Shown: positions 23,246 to 33,954, numbered from the stretch's first letter. The stretch: 64,000 nucleotides of DNA from JASLDZ01 sp965199975 (GCA_965199975.1 OZ241340.1:558001-622000); one strand, 5' to 3'. Made by a program: numbers and translations. Notes: generated by a model not told the origin, from the sequence alone.

Positions 23246-24256
23246 TCACCAGACGGCGATCTTCTCCGCTTCGCGATGCGAGAGGCGCTCGTGGTGGCGG
23301 GCGTGGTCCTCCTCGGCGAGCAGGCGCGCCACCTCCAGCGCCGCCATGCAGCCTTGCCCCGCGGCGGTGACGGCCTGGCGGTAGACGTGGTCGGTGACGT
23401 CACCGGCGGCGAACACGCCCTTGGTCAGGGTGGTGGTCTTGCCCGGCACGGTCTCCAGATAGCCCGAGCCGTCCATCGGCAGCTGGCCCTTGAACAGCGA
23501 CGAGGCCGGGGCGTGGCCGATGGCAATGAAGACGCCGTCGGCGCTCAGCGCGCTCACCTCGCCCGTCTCCACGTCTTTCAGGCGCACGCCGGTGACGCCC
23601 GCGCCGCCCGGCTCGCCCACGATCTCCTCGACGGCCTTGTTCCACACCACCTCGATCTTCTCGTGGGCGAACAGGCGCTCCTGCAGGATCTTCTCGGCGC
23701 GGAACTCGTCGCGCCGGTGCACCACGGTGACCTTGGAGGCGAAGGCGGTGAGGAACAGCGCCTCCTCCACCGCGGTGTTGCCGCCGCCGACCACCACCAC
23801 CTCCTTGCCGCGATAAAAGAAGCCGTCGCAGGTGGCGCAGGCCGAGACGCCGAAGCCGCGGAAGGTCTCTTCGCTGGGCAGGCCCAGCCAGCGCGCCTGG
23901 GCGCCGGTGGCGATGATCACGGTCTCTGCCTCCAACACCTCGCCGTCGTCGAGCGTGAGGTGGAAGGGGCGCTTGGAGAGGTCGGCGCTCGTGACCAGCG
24001 TGTCGAGGATCTCGGTTCCCACGTGCTCGGCCTGGCCGCGCATCTGCTCCATCAGCCAGGGGCCCTGGATCACGTCGGCGAAGCCAGGATAATTCTCCAC
24101 GTCGGTGGTGATGGTCAGCTGGCCGCCCGGGTCCATGCCGGTGATCAGCACGGGCTTGAGCAGGGCGCGCGCGGCGTAGATCGCCGCGGTGTATCCCGCC
24201 GGCCCGGAGCCGACGATCGCCACGCGAACGGGTCGGGGGGCGGCGGCGGTGGTCAT
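23246..24256 (-). CDS. trxB: Thioredoxin-disulfide reductase
   Basis: The 336-residue flavoprotein has the FAD-binding GSGPAGYTAAIYAARA (about residue 16), the redox-active SACATCDGFFYRGK (CATC, about residue 148), the NADPH-binding VVVVGGGNTAVEEALFL, and the C-terminal VFAAGDVTDHVYRQAVTAAGQG. It reduces thioredoxin with NADPH in the cytoplasm. The tail after the family end is His-rich (DHARHHERLSHREAE), somewhat longer than in E. coli. It has its own start (ATG at 24256), divergent from the DUF4282 gene. Confidence 0.96.
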   Translation of the reverse strand: MTTAAAPRPVRVAIVGSGPAGYTAAIYAARALLKPVLITGMDPGGQLTITTDVENYPGFADVIQGPWLMEQMRGQAEHVGTEILDTLVTSADLSKRPFHLTLDDGEVLEAETVIIATGAQARWLGLPSEETFRGFGVSACATCDGFFYRGKEVVVVGGGNTAVEEALFLTAFASKVTVVHRRDEFRAEKILQERLFAHEKIEVVWNKAVEEIVGEPGGAGVTGVRLKDVETGEVSALSADGVFIAIGHAPASSLFKGQLPMDGSGYLETVPGKTTTLTKGVFAAGDVTDHVYRQAVTAAGQGCMAALEVARLLAEEDHARHHERLSHREAEKIAVW

Positions 24257-24468
24257 GGCGGCGGACTCGGGCGAGGCGGGGTGGGGCGCTCCTATCTAGG
24301 ATGCGCCTGCGCGCGAGGCGAGGCGAGGCGGGGCGCGGAGGCTCCCGATTGCCAGGCCGGGGCGCCGCTGTTAGCGCTTGCGGTTCCAGGTGCGAGGGCG
24401 CGACGGCTGTGGACATGGGCGTGCGAGGCGGATCGCTGCGGGGGCGCACCCGCCGCCAGGGCTGGTTG

Positions 24469-24786
24469 ATGAGCGGGCTGACGTTGGACCGCACGCTCGG
24501 CCTGCAAGCCACCCAGTTGATCTACTGGGGCGGCCTGGCGGTGGTGGCGCTGGTGGCCTTCGGCGTGGTGGGCGGCGCGGTGGGCCTGATCATCCGCTCC
24601 GGCTTCCCCGACGGCGTGCTGCTGGGCGTGCCGGTGCTCGTGGCTGGCCTGGCCCTTGCTTTCGTGCTGGGCCTCCTCTGGCGAGGCGCCTGCGAGTTCT
24701 TCGTGGCGGTGTTCCAGATCGCCGATGACCTGCGCGCGCTCAGGATGATGAGCGAGACGCAGACGGAGCCGCGCGGGCCGATGTGA
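24469..24786 (+). CDS. Small membrane protein, DUF4282-like
   Basis: The 105-residue protein has two membrane helices (about 17-43 and 48-68) followed by RGACEFFVAVFQIADDLRAL, which resembles the R-x-x-(F/C)E-x-x-(I/V)xxF(R/Q)I pattern of DUF4282. The role is unknown. The ATG at 24469 is preceded by AGGG about 9 bases away; an in-frame ATG at 24415 would add 18 basic residues. The next 234 bases (24787-25020) hold no gene I can support. Confidence 0.72.
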   Translation: MSGLTLDRTLGLQATQLIYWGGLAVVALVAFGVVGGAVGLIIRSGFPDGVLLGVPVLVAGLALAFVLGLLWRGACEFFVAVFQIADDLRALRMMSETQTEPRGPM

Positions 24787-25020
24787 GCGGCGGCGAACCT
24801 TTCCTCCTCCTCCGCCTCCCCCGGGCTTGGCCGGAGGCCGCGAGCGGAGCGTACGCGGCTCTCATCGTTCACGCGCCGGATGGTTCAGCGCCCAGGTCGA
24901 GCTCGGGGGAGGCGGTTGAAAGGGTGCGGGTCGCCGGCCAGGGTTGCGCTGATGCAACCTTCGCCTTTGCGGAACGACGACCTCCAGCTTCGCGACCTCT
25001 ACCCAGCCCTGGTCTGACCC

Positions 25021-26385
25021 TCACGCCGCGCCGGCCACGACCTGGTTCCGCCCGCTCGACTTGGCGCGGTAGAGCGCCCCGTCGGCGCGCTTGAGGAGCG
25101 CCGCCTCGGTGTCGGCGTCGGGCAGGGTGGCCGAGACGCCGATGGAGATGGTCACGGTCAGCGGCTCGGGCAGGCCCGGCATGTGGAACGGTGAGCCCGA
25201 CACATGGCCGCGCAGGCGTTCGGCGATGCGCGCGGCGTCCTCCAGCTTGGTGTCGGGCATGATCACCACGAACTCCTCGCCCCCGAAGCGGCAGGCGAGG
25301 TCGACGGCGCGCACGTTGGTGGCGAGGCGCACGGCGAACTCGCGCAGCACCTCGTCGCCGACGTCGTGGCCGTACGTGTCGTTGACCTTCTTGAAGTGGT
25401 CCACGTCGATCAGGAGCGCTGCGACCGGATCGCCCCCGCAGGTGGCGCGCCTCACCAGGCTCTGCAGCTGGCCCGACATGTAGCGCCGGTTGTGCAGGCC
25501 GGTGAGCGGGTCGGTGACCGCCAGCTCCAGCGAGTGATCGAGGTTGTGGCGCAGGAAGTCGGTGTAGCGCTTGTGGCGCACCAGCGTCTTGCCGCGCGCG
25601 GCCAGCTCCTCGGGATCGACCGGGCGCGCGATCAGGTCGCTGGCCCCCAGCTCCAGCGCCTTGACCGCCCGGGCGCGGTCGGTGGGCTCGAACACCGCCA
25701 GGATGGGAAGGCCGCGGGTGGTGTCGTCGGCGCGGGCGCGGGCGATCAGGCGCAGGCCGTCGAAGGCCTGGGCGTCGAGATTGATGACCAGGAGGTCGGC
25801 GCGGGCGCGGGCGGCCAGCATGGCGCGCTCCAGCTCGGCCTCAACCACCGGCCGGTGCTCGGCGCCCAGCTCCGCGACCATGCGCGCCGACTGCAGGGCG
25901 TTGTCGTCGGCGATCACCACCCGTCCGCCCACGCCCCCGAGCCGCGCCCCCACGCCCTCGATCACCCCGATGCGCCGGCCCGAGGCCTCGCGCTGGCGCA
26001 GTTCATCCAGTGTGATCTTGAAGCGGGTGAGCGAGCGCACGCGGGCGAACAGCACCACGTCGTCGATGGGCTTGGTGATGAAGTCGTCGGCGCCCGCCTC
26101 CAGCCCGTTCAGCCGGTCGCGCCGCCCGTCGAGGGCGGTGACCAGCACCACGGGGATGTGGCGCGTGGCGGGGTCGGCCTTGAGCCGGCGGCAGACCTCG
26201 AAGCCGTCCATGCCCGGCATCATCACGTCCAGAAGGATGATGTCGGGCCGCTCGGTCGCCGCCGCCGTCAGCGCCTCGGGCCCGTTCCGGGCCACGGAGG
26301 TCTCGTAGTACTCGGCCTCGAGCTTGGCCTGCAGCAGGCGCACGTTGGTGTCGATGTCGTCGACGATGAGGATGCGGGCGCTCAT
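25021..26385 (-). CDS. pleD: Diguanylate cyclase response regulator PleD
   Basis: The 454-residue protein has the REC-REC-GGDEF layout of PleD. The first receiver (1-120) has Asp53 in LLDVMMPGMDG. The second, degenerate receiver spans about 150-280. The catalytic domain contains FGGEEFVVIMPDT preceded by the RxxD inhibitory site (RAVD) five residues upstream. Phosphorylated PleD makes c-di-GMP at the stalked pole and drives the swarmer-to-stalked transition in Caulobacter. It follows divK by 21 bases on the same strand, so the two form an operon. Confidence 0.97.
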   Translation of the reverse strand: MSARILIVDDIDTNVRLLQAKLEAEYYETSVARNGPEALTAAATERPDIILLDVMMPGMDGFEVCRRLKADPATRHIPVVLVTALDGRRDRLNGLEAGADDFITKPIDDVVLFARVRSLTRFKITLDELRQREASGRRIGVIEGVGARLGGVGGRVVIADDNALQSARMVAELGAEHRPVVEAELERAMLAARARADLLVINLDAQAFDGLRLIARARADDTTRGLPILAVFEPTDRARAVKALELGASDLIARPVDPEELAARGKTLVRHKRYTDFLRHNLDHSLELAVTDPLTGLHNRRYMSGQLQSLVRRATCGGDPVAALLIDVDHFKKVNDTYGHDVGDEVLREFAVRLATNVRAVDLACRFGGEEFVVIMPDTKLEDAARIAERLRGHVSGSPFHMPGLPEPLTVTISIGVSATLPDADTEAALLKRADGALYRAKSSGRNQVVAGAA

Positions 26386-26406
26386 GGCGTCAGATACGTG
26401 CGCGCG

Positions 26407-26772
26407 TCAGGCAAGGAAGCGGCGCACGGTCTCCAGGAAATAGCCGACCGAGATCGGCTTGGAGATGTAGGCCTCGCAGCCGCCCTCGCGGATGCGCTCC
26501 TCGTCGCCCTTCATGGCGAAGGCGGTGACGGCGATCACCGGGATGTGGGCCAGCTCGTCGTCCTCCTTGAGCCACTTGGTGACTTCGAGGCCGGAGATCT
26601 CGGGCAGCTGGATGTCCATCAGGATGAGGTCGGGCCGGTGCGCCTTGGCGATGTCGAGCGCGGCCAAACCCTCGCGCGTCTCCAGCGTCTCGTAGCCCTG
26701 TGCGTCCAACAGGTCGTGGAAGAGCTTCATGTTGAGCTCGTTGTCCTCGACGATGAGCACGCGCTTGGCCAT
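26407..26772 (-). CDS. divK: Single-domain response regulator DivK
   Basis: The 121-residue receiver-only protein begins MAKRVLIVEDNELNMKLFHD. It has Asp53 in LILMDIQLPEISGLEV, Thr in VIAVTAFAMKGDEE and Lys in AYISKPIS, and it nearly matches Caulobacter DivK in length and layout. It is phosphorylated by DivJ and PleC and controls CtrA through DivL-CckA. It is followed by pleD, the conserved pairing. Start chosen at 26772. Confidence 0.96.
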   Translation of the reverse strand: MAKRVLIVEDNELNMKLFHDLLDAQGYETLETREGLAALDIAKAHRPDLILMDIQLPEISGLEVTKWLKEDDELAHIPVIAVTAFAMKGDEERIREGGCEAYISKPISVGYFLETVRRFLA

Positions 26773-26895
26773 GTGACCCGTGGGACGATCCATGCGAGGA
26801 GGGTGTGAGAGGGCGCGGACGCCCGGCTCCGCCCGCCCGTTGTCTTCAGGCCCGCCTTGTCCCACGCCCATTGCGAAGATTCGGTTAGCCTTCCC

Positions 26896-27552
26896 GTGGC
26901 GGACGATCTGCGCGCCGCCTGCGAGGGCCTCGCCGCCGATCCCCGCCGCGCCTGCGTGATCGTGGATGTGGACGAGGTGCTGGCGCTGTTCGTGCAGGGT
27001 TTTCGCGCCTGGCTGGAGGCGCGCGGCTACGAGCTGCGGCTGGAGAGCTTCCGCCTGTTCGGCGCCATGTACGCGCGCGGAATGGAGGAGCCGCTGGAGC
27101 GGGAGGCTGCGCGCGGCCTCTTCGACCGCTTCTTCGCGCAAGGCTGCGCCGACCTGCCGGTGACGCCCGACGCCGCCGACGCCCTGGCGCAGCTGGCGAC
27201 GCGGGCTCAGGTGGTCATCCTCACCGCCGCCCCGCCCCAGGCCCGCACCGGGCGCCAGGCGTGGCTCGCGGCGCACGGGCTCAACTACCCGCTGGTGTTC
27301 AGCGACGGGGTGAAGGGCGCCTCGGTCAAGGCCCTGCATACGGCGGCGCGCGGCCCCTGCGCCTTCGTCGACGACCTCCTGCCCAACCTCGAGTCGGTGG
27401 CGGCCGATGCGCCCGGCGTGGCGCGCTTCCAGCTGGTGGCCGACCCCAGGTTGCGCGCCATCGCCCCCTCCGCTCCAGAGCGCCATACGCGCATCGACAG
27501 CTGGCCCGAGCTGGCGCGCGCCATCGAGGCGGCGCTCTTCCCCGGCGGCTGA
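26896..27552 (+). CDS. HAD-superfamily hydrolase-like protein
   Basis: From a GTG at 26896 the protein has 218 residues; a TTG at 26857 would add 13. VIVDVDEVLALFVQGF supplies the DxD nucleophile motif, VVILTAAPP the motif II Thr, and CAFVDDLLPNLESV the acidic metal-binding motif. This marks a small HAD phosphatase-like protein. The substrate cannot be assigned. It is divergent from divK, and a GATTC (CcrM-type) site at 26878-26882 lies in the shared region. It is 12 bases before dinB and probably co-transcribed with it. Confidence 0.75.
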   Translation: MADDLRAACEGLAADPRRACVIVDVDEVLALFVQGFRAWLEARGYELRLESFRLFGAMYARGMEEPLEREAARGLFDRFFAQGCADLPVTPDAADALAQLATRAQVVILTAAPPQARTGRQAWLAAHGLNYPLVFSDGVKGASVKALHTAARGPCAFVDDLLPNLESVAADAPGVARFQLVADPRLRAIAPSAPERHTRIDSWPELARAIEAALFPGG

Positions 27553-27564
27553 GGCGCGCCGCCG

Positions 27565-28821
27565 GTGCGGACCCTGTGTCGCGACTGCCTGGCGCGCGGC
27601 GAGGCGCCCATCCGCCCGGCCCGGTGCGCCGCCTGCGGCTCGCCGCGGATGCTGGCGCACGACGAGCTCGACACGCTCGCCATCGCGCACCTCGACTGCG
27701 ACGCCTTCTACGCCAGCGTCGAGAAGCGCGACCGCCCCGAGCTGCGCGACCAGCCGGTGCTGGTCGGCGGCGGCGTGCGCGGGGTGGTGACCACCGCCTG
27801 CTACATCGCCCGCACCTTCGGCCCGCGCTCGGCCATGCCCATGGCCACAGCCCTGCGGCTGTGCCCCCACGCGGTGGTGGTGAAGCCCGACTTCGCCAAG
27901 TACGCCACCGAGAGCCGCGCCATCATGGAGCGCCTGCGCCGCCTCACGCCGCTGGTGCAGCCGCTGAGCCTGGACGAGGCGTGGCTCGACCTCTCGGGCG
28001 CCGACCGGCTGAACGGCGGCCCGCCCGCCTGGCAGCTGGCGCGGGTGCAGGCGCAGATCGCCCGCGAGCAGGGGCTGACCATCTCTGTCGGCCTCGCGCC
28101 CAACAAGGTGTTGGCCAAGATCGCCTCGGACCTCGACAAGCCGAACGGCTTCTCGATCATCGGCGCAGCCGAGGCGCGCACCTTTTTGGCGGCCCGGTCA
28201 GTGCGCCTGCTGCCGGGCGTCGGTCCCGTGTTCGCCAAGTCGCTCGAGCGCGACGGCTTCACCCGCATCGGCCAGCTGGCCGACGCTGAGCCCAAGGTGC
28301 TGGCGCAGCGCTATGGCGCGGGCGGCCTGCGCCTGCACGACCTCGCCCATGGCCGAGACGCTCGCCCCGTCGACCCGGAGAGCGACCGCAAGGGCATCTC
28401 GGCCGAGACCACTTTCGATGAGGATCTGAGCGAGATCACAGCGCTGGAGGACCGCCTCCTGCCCCTGTGCGAAAAGGTGGCGGCTCGCGCCCGAGCCGCG
28501 GGGCTCACGGGCCGGGTGGCGACGCTGAAGCTGAAGACCTTCGACTTCCGCCTCCTCACGCGCCGCCGCACCCTGCCCGCGGCAACACAGACCTCTCACA
28601 CCTTGTTCGAAGCCGCCCGCGCCCTCCTACGCGCCGAGCCAGGCGGGCTGCGCTACCGGCTGATCGGGGCCGGCCTCTTCGACCTGCAGCCGGTCGGCCT
28701 GGGCGCGGGCGACTTCTTCGCGGAGGAGGAGACGCGGGCCCGCAAAGCGGAGCACGCCATGGACGCTCTGCGCGCCCGCTTCGGCGAGGCGGCGCTGCGC
28801 CGGGCGCGCAATCTGCGCTGA
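27565..28821 (+). CDS. dinB: DNA polymerase IV (Y family) with N-terminal Cys4 motif
   Basis: The 418-residue translesion polymerase has catalytic acids in AHLDCDAFYASVEKRD (about residues 41-56) and SLDEAWLDLSG. A fingers/palm segment GVVTTACYIARTFG and the little-finger domain follow. Before the polymerase comes a 35-residue segment with CRDC and CAAC pairs (Cys5, 8, 21, 24), a probable zinc-binding element I recall from alphaproteobacterial DinB proteins. The start is GTG at 27565. The 258 bases after its stop contain no gene I can support. Confidence 0.95.
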   Translation: MRTLCRDCLARGEAPIRPARCAACGSPRMLAHDELDTLAIAHLDCDAFYASVEKRDRPELRDQPVLVGGGVRGVVTTACYIARTFGPRSAMPMATALRLCPHAVVVKPDFAKYATESRAIMERLRRLTPLVQPLSLDEAWLDLSGADRLNGGPPAWQLARVQAQIAREQGLTISVGLAPNKVLAKIASDLDKPNGFSIIGAAEARTFLAARSVRLLPGVGPVFAKSLERDGFTRIGQLADAEPKVLAQRYGAGGLRLHDLAHGRDARPVDPESDRKGISAETTFDEDLSEITALEDRLLPLCEKVAARARAAGLTGRVATLKLKTFDFRLLTRRRTLPAATQTSHTLFEAARALLRAEPGGLRYRLIGAGLFDLQPVGLGAGDFFAEEETRARKAEHAMDALRARFGEAALRRARNLR

Positions 28822-29079
28822 GGGAGAATATGCGGGCTGTCTGGATCCCATCCCGTGAGAAGAGTCCGGCCGGACTGTCCGGTCGTCGCCACGGCTGCTT
28901 GGCCGGCCTGGGATCGGGGGCAGGACTCCAGGACGGGCTCCGAATTGCGATCGCGGAGGATGGGGGGAGGGTTTCGGTCATCCCGTGAGGCCCGCCGCCG
29001 GGCGGCGCAAAACTTCGCTGCGCAGGATACGCCCATCGGCGGCGGCGGGGAGAGATCGCCCGCCGCCCGATCGGTCGGC

Positions 29080-29265
29080 CTACGTCTTCGGCGCGTCCTT
29101 GAAGGCCTCTTCGACCTCCTCCTTGGTGATGCGCTTGGAGGGGTCGCCCTCCTGGCCCAGGTTCTGTTCTTCGGTCTGGTCGCCCAGCACGCCGGGCTGC
29201 GAGCCGTCCTGCTTGTAGTCGCGGCCGGTGTTCTCGTCGGGCTTGGGGGTGGGCGGGTTGGCCAT
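29080..29265 (-). CDS. Small hydrophilic protein with GSR promoter, 61 aa
   Basis: The protein begins MANPPTPKPDENTGRDYKQD and continues through VLGDQTEEQNLGQEGDPSKR to EEVEEAFKDAPKT. It is very polar and acidic and has no Cys, signal peptide or hydrophobic core, so it is probably disordered. I do not recognise a named family. A perfect GGAAC-N17-CGTT promoter 29 bases before the start makes it a likely general-stress gene. It is divergent from parE. Confidence 0.75.
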   Translation of the reverse strand: MANPPTPKPDENTGRDYKQDGSQPGVLGDQTEEQNLGQEGDPSKRITKEEVEEAFKDAPKT

Positions 29266-29293
29266 GATCGGGCTCCTGTGGGTAGGCTCCGAA

Positions 29294-29319
29294 AACGAGG
29301 GTCGTCACGGGCCCGTTCC
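29294..29319 (-). promoter_or_regulatory. EcfG-type promoter (GGAAC-N17-CGTT) for the 61-aa protein
   Basis: Minus-strand GGAAC (29319 to 29315) and CGTT (29297 to 29294) are separated by 17 bases, 29 bases before the start codon at 29265. This implies a very short leader. Confidence 0.75.
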
Positions 29320-29394
29320 CGCAGCGTGCAACCTCGACGCAGACGGCGGCGCGGGCGATAGCCGGACACCCTAGAATCGAGACACCCTCCGCGC

Positions 29395-31455
<2,061 letters not shown>

Positions 31456-31506
31456 CGCCGGCCGTCTGACCGTGGTGCGGCGGCTCTCGCCAGCAAGGCT
31501 CGAGCC

Positions 31507-32028
31507 TCACCCGCCGGGGAGCGGCAGCGGCGTCCCTTCCGGCGGCTGCGGAAGTTGCGGCTGGCGCTGACGGGCCTGCAAATGGCCGGCGCGTTCGGGC
31601 GGTGTCGGCGCAGGCGCGCGCGTGATGCGGTCGAAGACGCGCCGCTGGGCCGGCGACAGCTGCGCGTAGAAGGCGCGGACGGCCTGCGCCTGCCGGCGCA
31701 TCTGCGCTTCGCGCATGGGGAGCTGCGCGAGTTGGTGGTCGATCCGCTGCGGCGTGGTCATGGCGTTCAGCTGGTCCGCTTGCGCCTCCGCCTCCGCTGC
31801 GTCGACGCGTTCGAGCGCCAGTTCGTCGCGATACGCCCGCCACGCCTGCGCCTGTTCCGTCTGCAACTGCAGGACGTAGGGCAGCGGTGGGGGGGCGTCG
31901 CGGTCCTGCGCGCGACCGCTCAGGGGAGCCGCCGTGACGAGCATCAGAACGGTCGCCGCGCCGCCGCGCAGGCTGGAGCGCGCCGCCTTCAACGAAGTTC
32001 GGCGCTGGTTGGGCCGTTCATCGCGCAT
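31507..32028 (-). CDS. Periplasmic LTXXQ (Spy/CpxP-like) protein
   Basis: From the ATG at 32028 (GGGAGA seven bases before) the protein has 173 residues. A basic N-terminus and hydrophobic export segment (AATVLMLVTAAPLSGRAQ, about 27-44) precede a helical, Gln/Arg-rich body containing FYAQLSPAQRRVFDRI, the LTxxQ-type motif of periplasmic chaperone-like Spy/CpxP relatives. The C-terminus is Pro-rich. It is convergent with parE, 51 bases apart. Family placement rests on the motif and export signal. Confidence 0.7.
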   Translation of the reverse strand: MRDERPNQRRTSLKAARSSLRGGAATVLMLVTAAPLSGRAQDRDAPPPLPYVLQLQTEQAQAWRAYRDELALERVDAAEAEAQADQLNAMTTPQRIDHQLAQLPMREAQMRRQAQAVRAFYAQLSPAQRRVFDRITRAPAPTPPERAGHLQARQRQPQLPQPPEGTPLPLPGG

Positions 32029-32168
32029 GCTCGTCTCCCTAGGCCGAGGGATCGCACGTCCGTCCATCGAAGTTCCCGGCGGACCGCAGGTGATCCAAGT
32101 CCCGCATCCGTGATCATCGTCGGCGCATCGGCTCCGGCCGCATCGCCGCCAACTCTGGCGAGTACGGC

Positions 32169-32300
32169 ATGCGCGACAGCATGTACGAGAGCTCGGCCGA
32201 CCGCCTGCAGGGCGTGATCGGCGCCTGCCGCACCCTGCACCAAAACCCGACGCCCTTCGCCCGTCAGGCCGTGGTTTCGGCCTTCAACGACGCCGTGTAG
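32169..32300 (+). CDS. Possible small ORF, 43 aa
   Basis: The frame reads MRDSMYESSADRLQGVIGAC and ends VVSAFNDAV before TAG at 32298. It uses GC-rich third positions, and the same coding-like frame extends upstream to a TGA near 32090 with no ATG, GTG or TTG start. It could be a short gene without a good ribosome-binding site or a remnant of a longer one. The rest of 32029-32413 holds the ompA terminator and nothing else I recognise. Confidence 0.3.
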   Translation: MRDSMYESSADRLQGVIGACRTLHQNPTPFARQAVVSAFNDAV

Positions 32301-32316
32301 CAGTCGAACTTCGGCC

Positions 32317-32350
32317 AAAAGAAAACGCCCGGCTGGGGACCAGCCGGGCG
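32317..32350 (-). terminator. Intrinsic terminator of the OmpA-like gene
   Basis: Read on the minus strand, a perfect 11-bp GC-rich stem (32350-32340 with 32336-32326) closes a 3-base loop and is followed by TTTTCTTTT (32325-32317). It lies 64 bases after the OmpA-like stop codon. Confidence 0.87.
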
Positions 32351-32413
32351 CTTTGCATGCGCTTGAGGTGCGCACCGGCCGGAGCGCGAGGCTCCGGCCG
32401 GTGTCGCTGAGGC

Positions 32414-33682
32414 TTACTGGAAGTTGATGTCGATGGTGGCGCGGCGGTTGAGGGGCTCCTTGACCCCGTCCGGCGTGGCCACGGCGAGGTCCGCCTCGCC
32501 CTTCCAGTCGACGGCCAGGGCGCCCTGGTTGACGCCCAGGCCCACCAGCGCGTCGGCCACGGTGCGGGCGCGCCGCTCCGACAGGCGCACGTTGTAGGCG
32601 GCCGAGCCCGAGGTGTCGGTGTGGCCGACGACCACGATGCGCGTGGCGTTGCCTTGCGTGGCGTAGTTCGCCGCCGCCTGCACAACCGCCTGCGCGTCGG
32701 TGGTCAGGATCGACTGGTCGAACGGGAAGTACACCACGAACTGGCGCGCCTCGGCCGGAGCGGGAGGCGGCGGAGCCGCCGGCTCGGGCGGGGGAGGCGC
32801 GGCCGGCGGAAGCGGAGCCGGCGGGGGCGGCGGAGGCGGCGGGGCATGGCCGCCGAACAGGAAGCGCACGCCCAGCGTCACCGAGGCGTCCTTGTAGTCG
32901 CCCTTGAAGGTGCCGATGTCGTACACCGGCGCGCCGACCTGGTTGTTGATCGCCGAGGTGACCGAGGGCGCGGTGACGCGATCGGCCTCGAAGTAGCGGC
33001 CGGTCAGGTCGAGCGCGATGTTGGGGCGCACGTTCCAGGTCAGGCCGGCCAGGCCCTGGTAGGCGAAGGCCGACTTGTCGTCGTCGAAGCTGGCGTTCTC
33101 GCGGCCGGCGAAGCCGCCCGGGATGCCGTTCAGCTGGCCATAGGTCTTGGTGTGGACGAAGGCGCCGCCGACGCCCGCGCCGATGAACGGGCGGATCGGG
33201 AAGCGGCCGGGGAGGGTGAAGTTCTGGAAGTCGTACAGCACGTTGAACATGAGCGAGCTCACGTTCAGGCTGCCGTTCAGCTTGCCGCAGTTGAACGACG
33301 AAGTGATCGCCGCGTTCGGCGCGCACAGGCCGCGCGGCGCAGGATCGTTCCCTTGGCCATGCACGGAATCGAGGTCGCCGTTGCGGTAAGCGTATTCGAG
33401 CTCGAGCCGGATGCCGGACGGATGCTTGTAGCCGATCTTGCCGGCGGCCATCCAATTGTTGCTGTTATCGGTGCCGAAATCCCACTTGGGACGTTCGCCC
33501 GCGCTGTTCAGGCGCGTGCCCGAAAGATGGGGGGTATCGGGGAAGTGCCAGCCGCCGTCGGCGCCGACATAGAAGGCTCCGCCGCCGAAGAAGCCGGACG
33601 GATCGTACCAGGGTTGGGCCGAGGCGCCCGAGGCGGCGAGCGCGACAGCGGCCGCGACGCCCATGAACAAGACTGACTTCAT
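32414..33682 (-). CDS. OmpA-family outer membrane protein
   Basis: The 422-residue protein has a signal peptide (MKSVLFMGVAAAVALAASGA, cleaved after SAQ). An N-terminal OmpA-like beta-barrel covers about 25-285. A Pro/Ala-rich linker (about 285-320) leads to a C-terminal peptidoglycan-binding OmpA domain with VVYFPFDQSILT, VVVGHTDTSGSAAYNVRLSERRA and NRRATIDINF. It anchors the outer membrane to the wall. I chose the ATG at 33682, preceded by GGAG about 10 bases away, because the signal peptide starts there. Confidence 0.93.
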   Translation of the reverse strand: MKSVLFMGVAAAVALAASGASAQPWYDPSGFFGGGAFYVGADGGWHFPDTPHLSGTRLNSAGERPKWDFGTDNSNNWMAAGKIGYKHPSGIRLELEYAYRNGDLDSVHGQGNDPAPRGLCAPNAAITSSFNCGKLNGSLNVSSLMFNVLYDFQNFTLPGRFPIRPFIGAGVGGAFVHTKTYGQLNGIPGGFAGRENASFDDDKSAFAYQGLAGLTWNVRPNIALDLTGRYFEADRVTAPSVTSAINNQVGAPVYDIGTFKGDYKDASVTLGVRFLFGGHAPPPPPPPPAPLPPAAPPPPEPAAPPPPAPAEARQFVVYFPFDQSILTTDAQAVVQAAANYATQGNATRIVVVGHTDTSGSAAYNVRLSERRARTVADALVGLGVNQGALAVDWKGEADLAVATPDGVKEPLNRRATIDINFQ

Positions 33683-33768
33683 CCCACTCGACTCCATTCT
33701 CAAAAACCGCAGCCCGAACGCAGGCGGCGGCGAAACATGCGTTGCAACACGGCCACAGTTTGGAAAAA

Positions 33769-33790
33769 CGAACGCGGGGAGGTGCGTTCG
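33769..33790. repeat. 7-bp inverted repeat between ompA-like gene and ftsY
   Basis: CGAACGC (33769-33775) and GCGTTCG (33784-33790) are perfect inverted copies with an 8-base spacer. They lie 87-108 bases upstream of the OmpA-like start codon, next to an A-rich run (GGAAAAAC). The 272-base divergent region otherwise shows nothing clear. It could be an operator or a leader hairpin. Confidence 0.3.
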
Positions 33791-33954
33791 CCCCGGGCAT
33801 TCCGGGGCTGCGACGTTTGGCGCGGTTGCTAGAGCGCGGGACGCGAGGTCCGGCAACCCGCTTTTGCGGCCAAGCTCGTCGCTGGCGCCGACCTGCGGCC
33901 CTGGCGCCACACGCGCCTTCCTGCGCCCGTCCCCGGCGGCTACATGAGCGCGCC

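Noticed and set aside
24311..24338. Short GAGGC tandem copies upstream of the DUF4282-like gene
   Set aside because: Only three to four imperfect copies occur in GC-rich spacer, with no sign of a mobile element or regulatory site.
24783..25094. A 103-codon frame after the DUF4282-like gene
   Set aside because: It overlaps pleD, is Arg/Pro-rich in its second half and lacks a ribosome-binding site.
28864..28875. 12-base palindrome GTCCGGCCGGAC after dinB
   Set aside because: It is a short GC palindrome in a 258-base gap with no T-tract and no nearby start that it could control.
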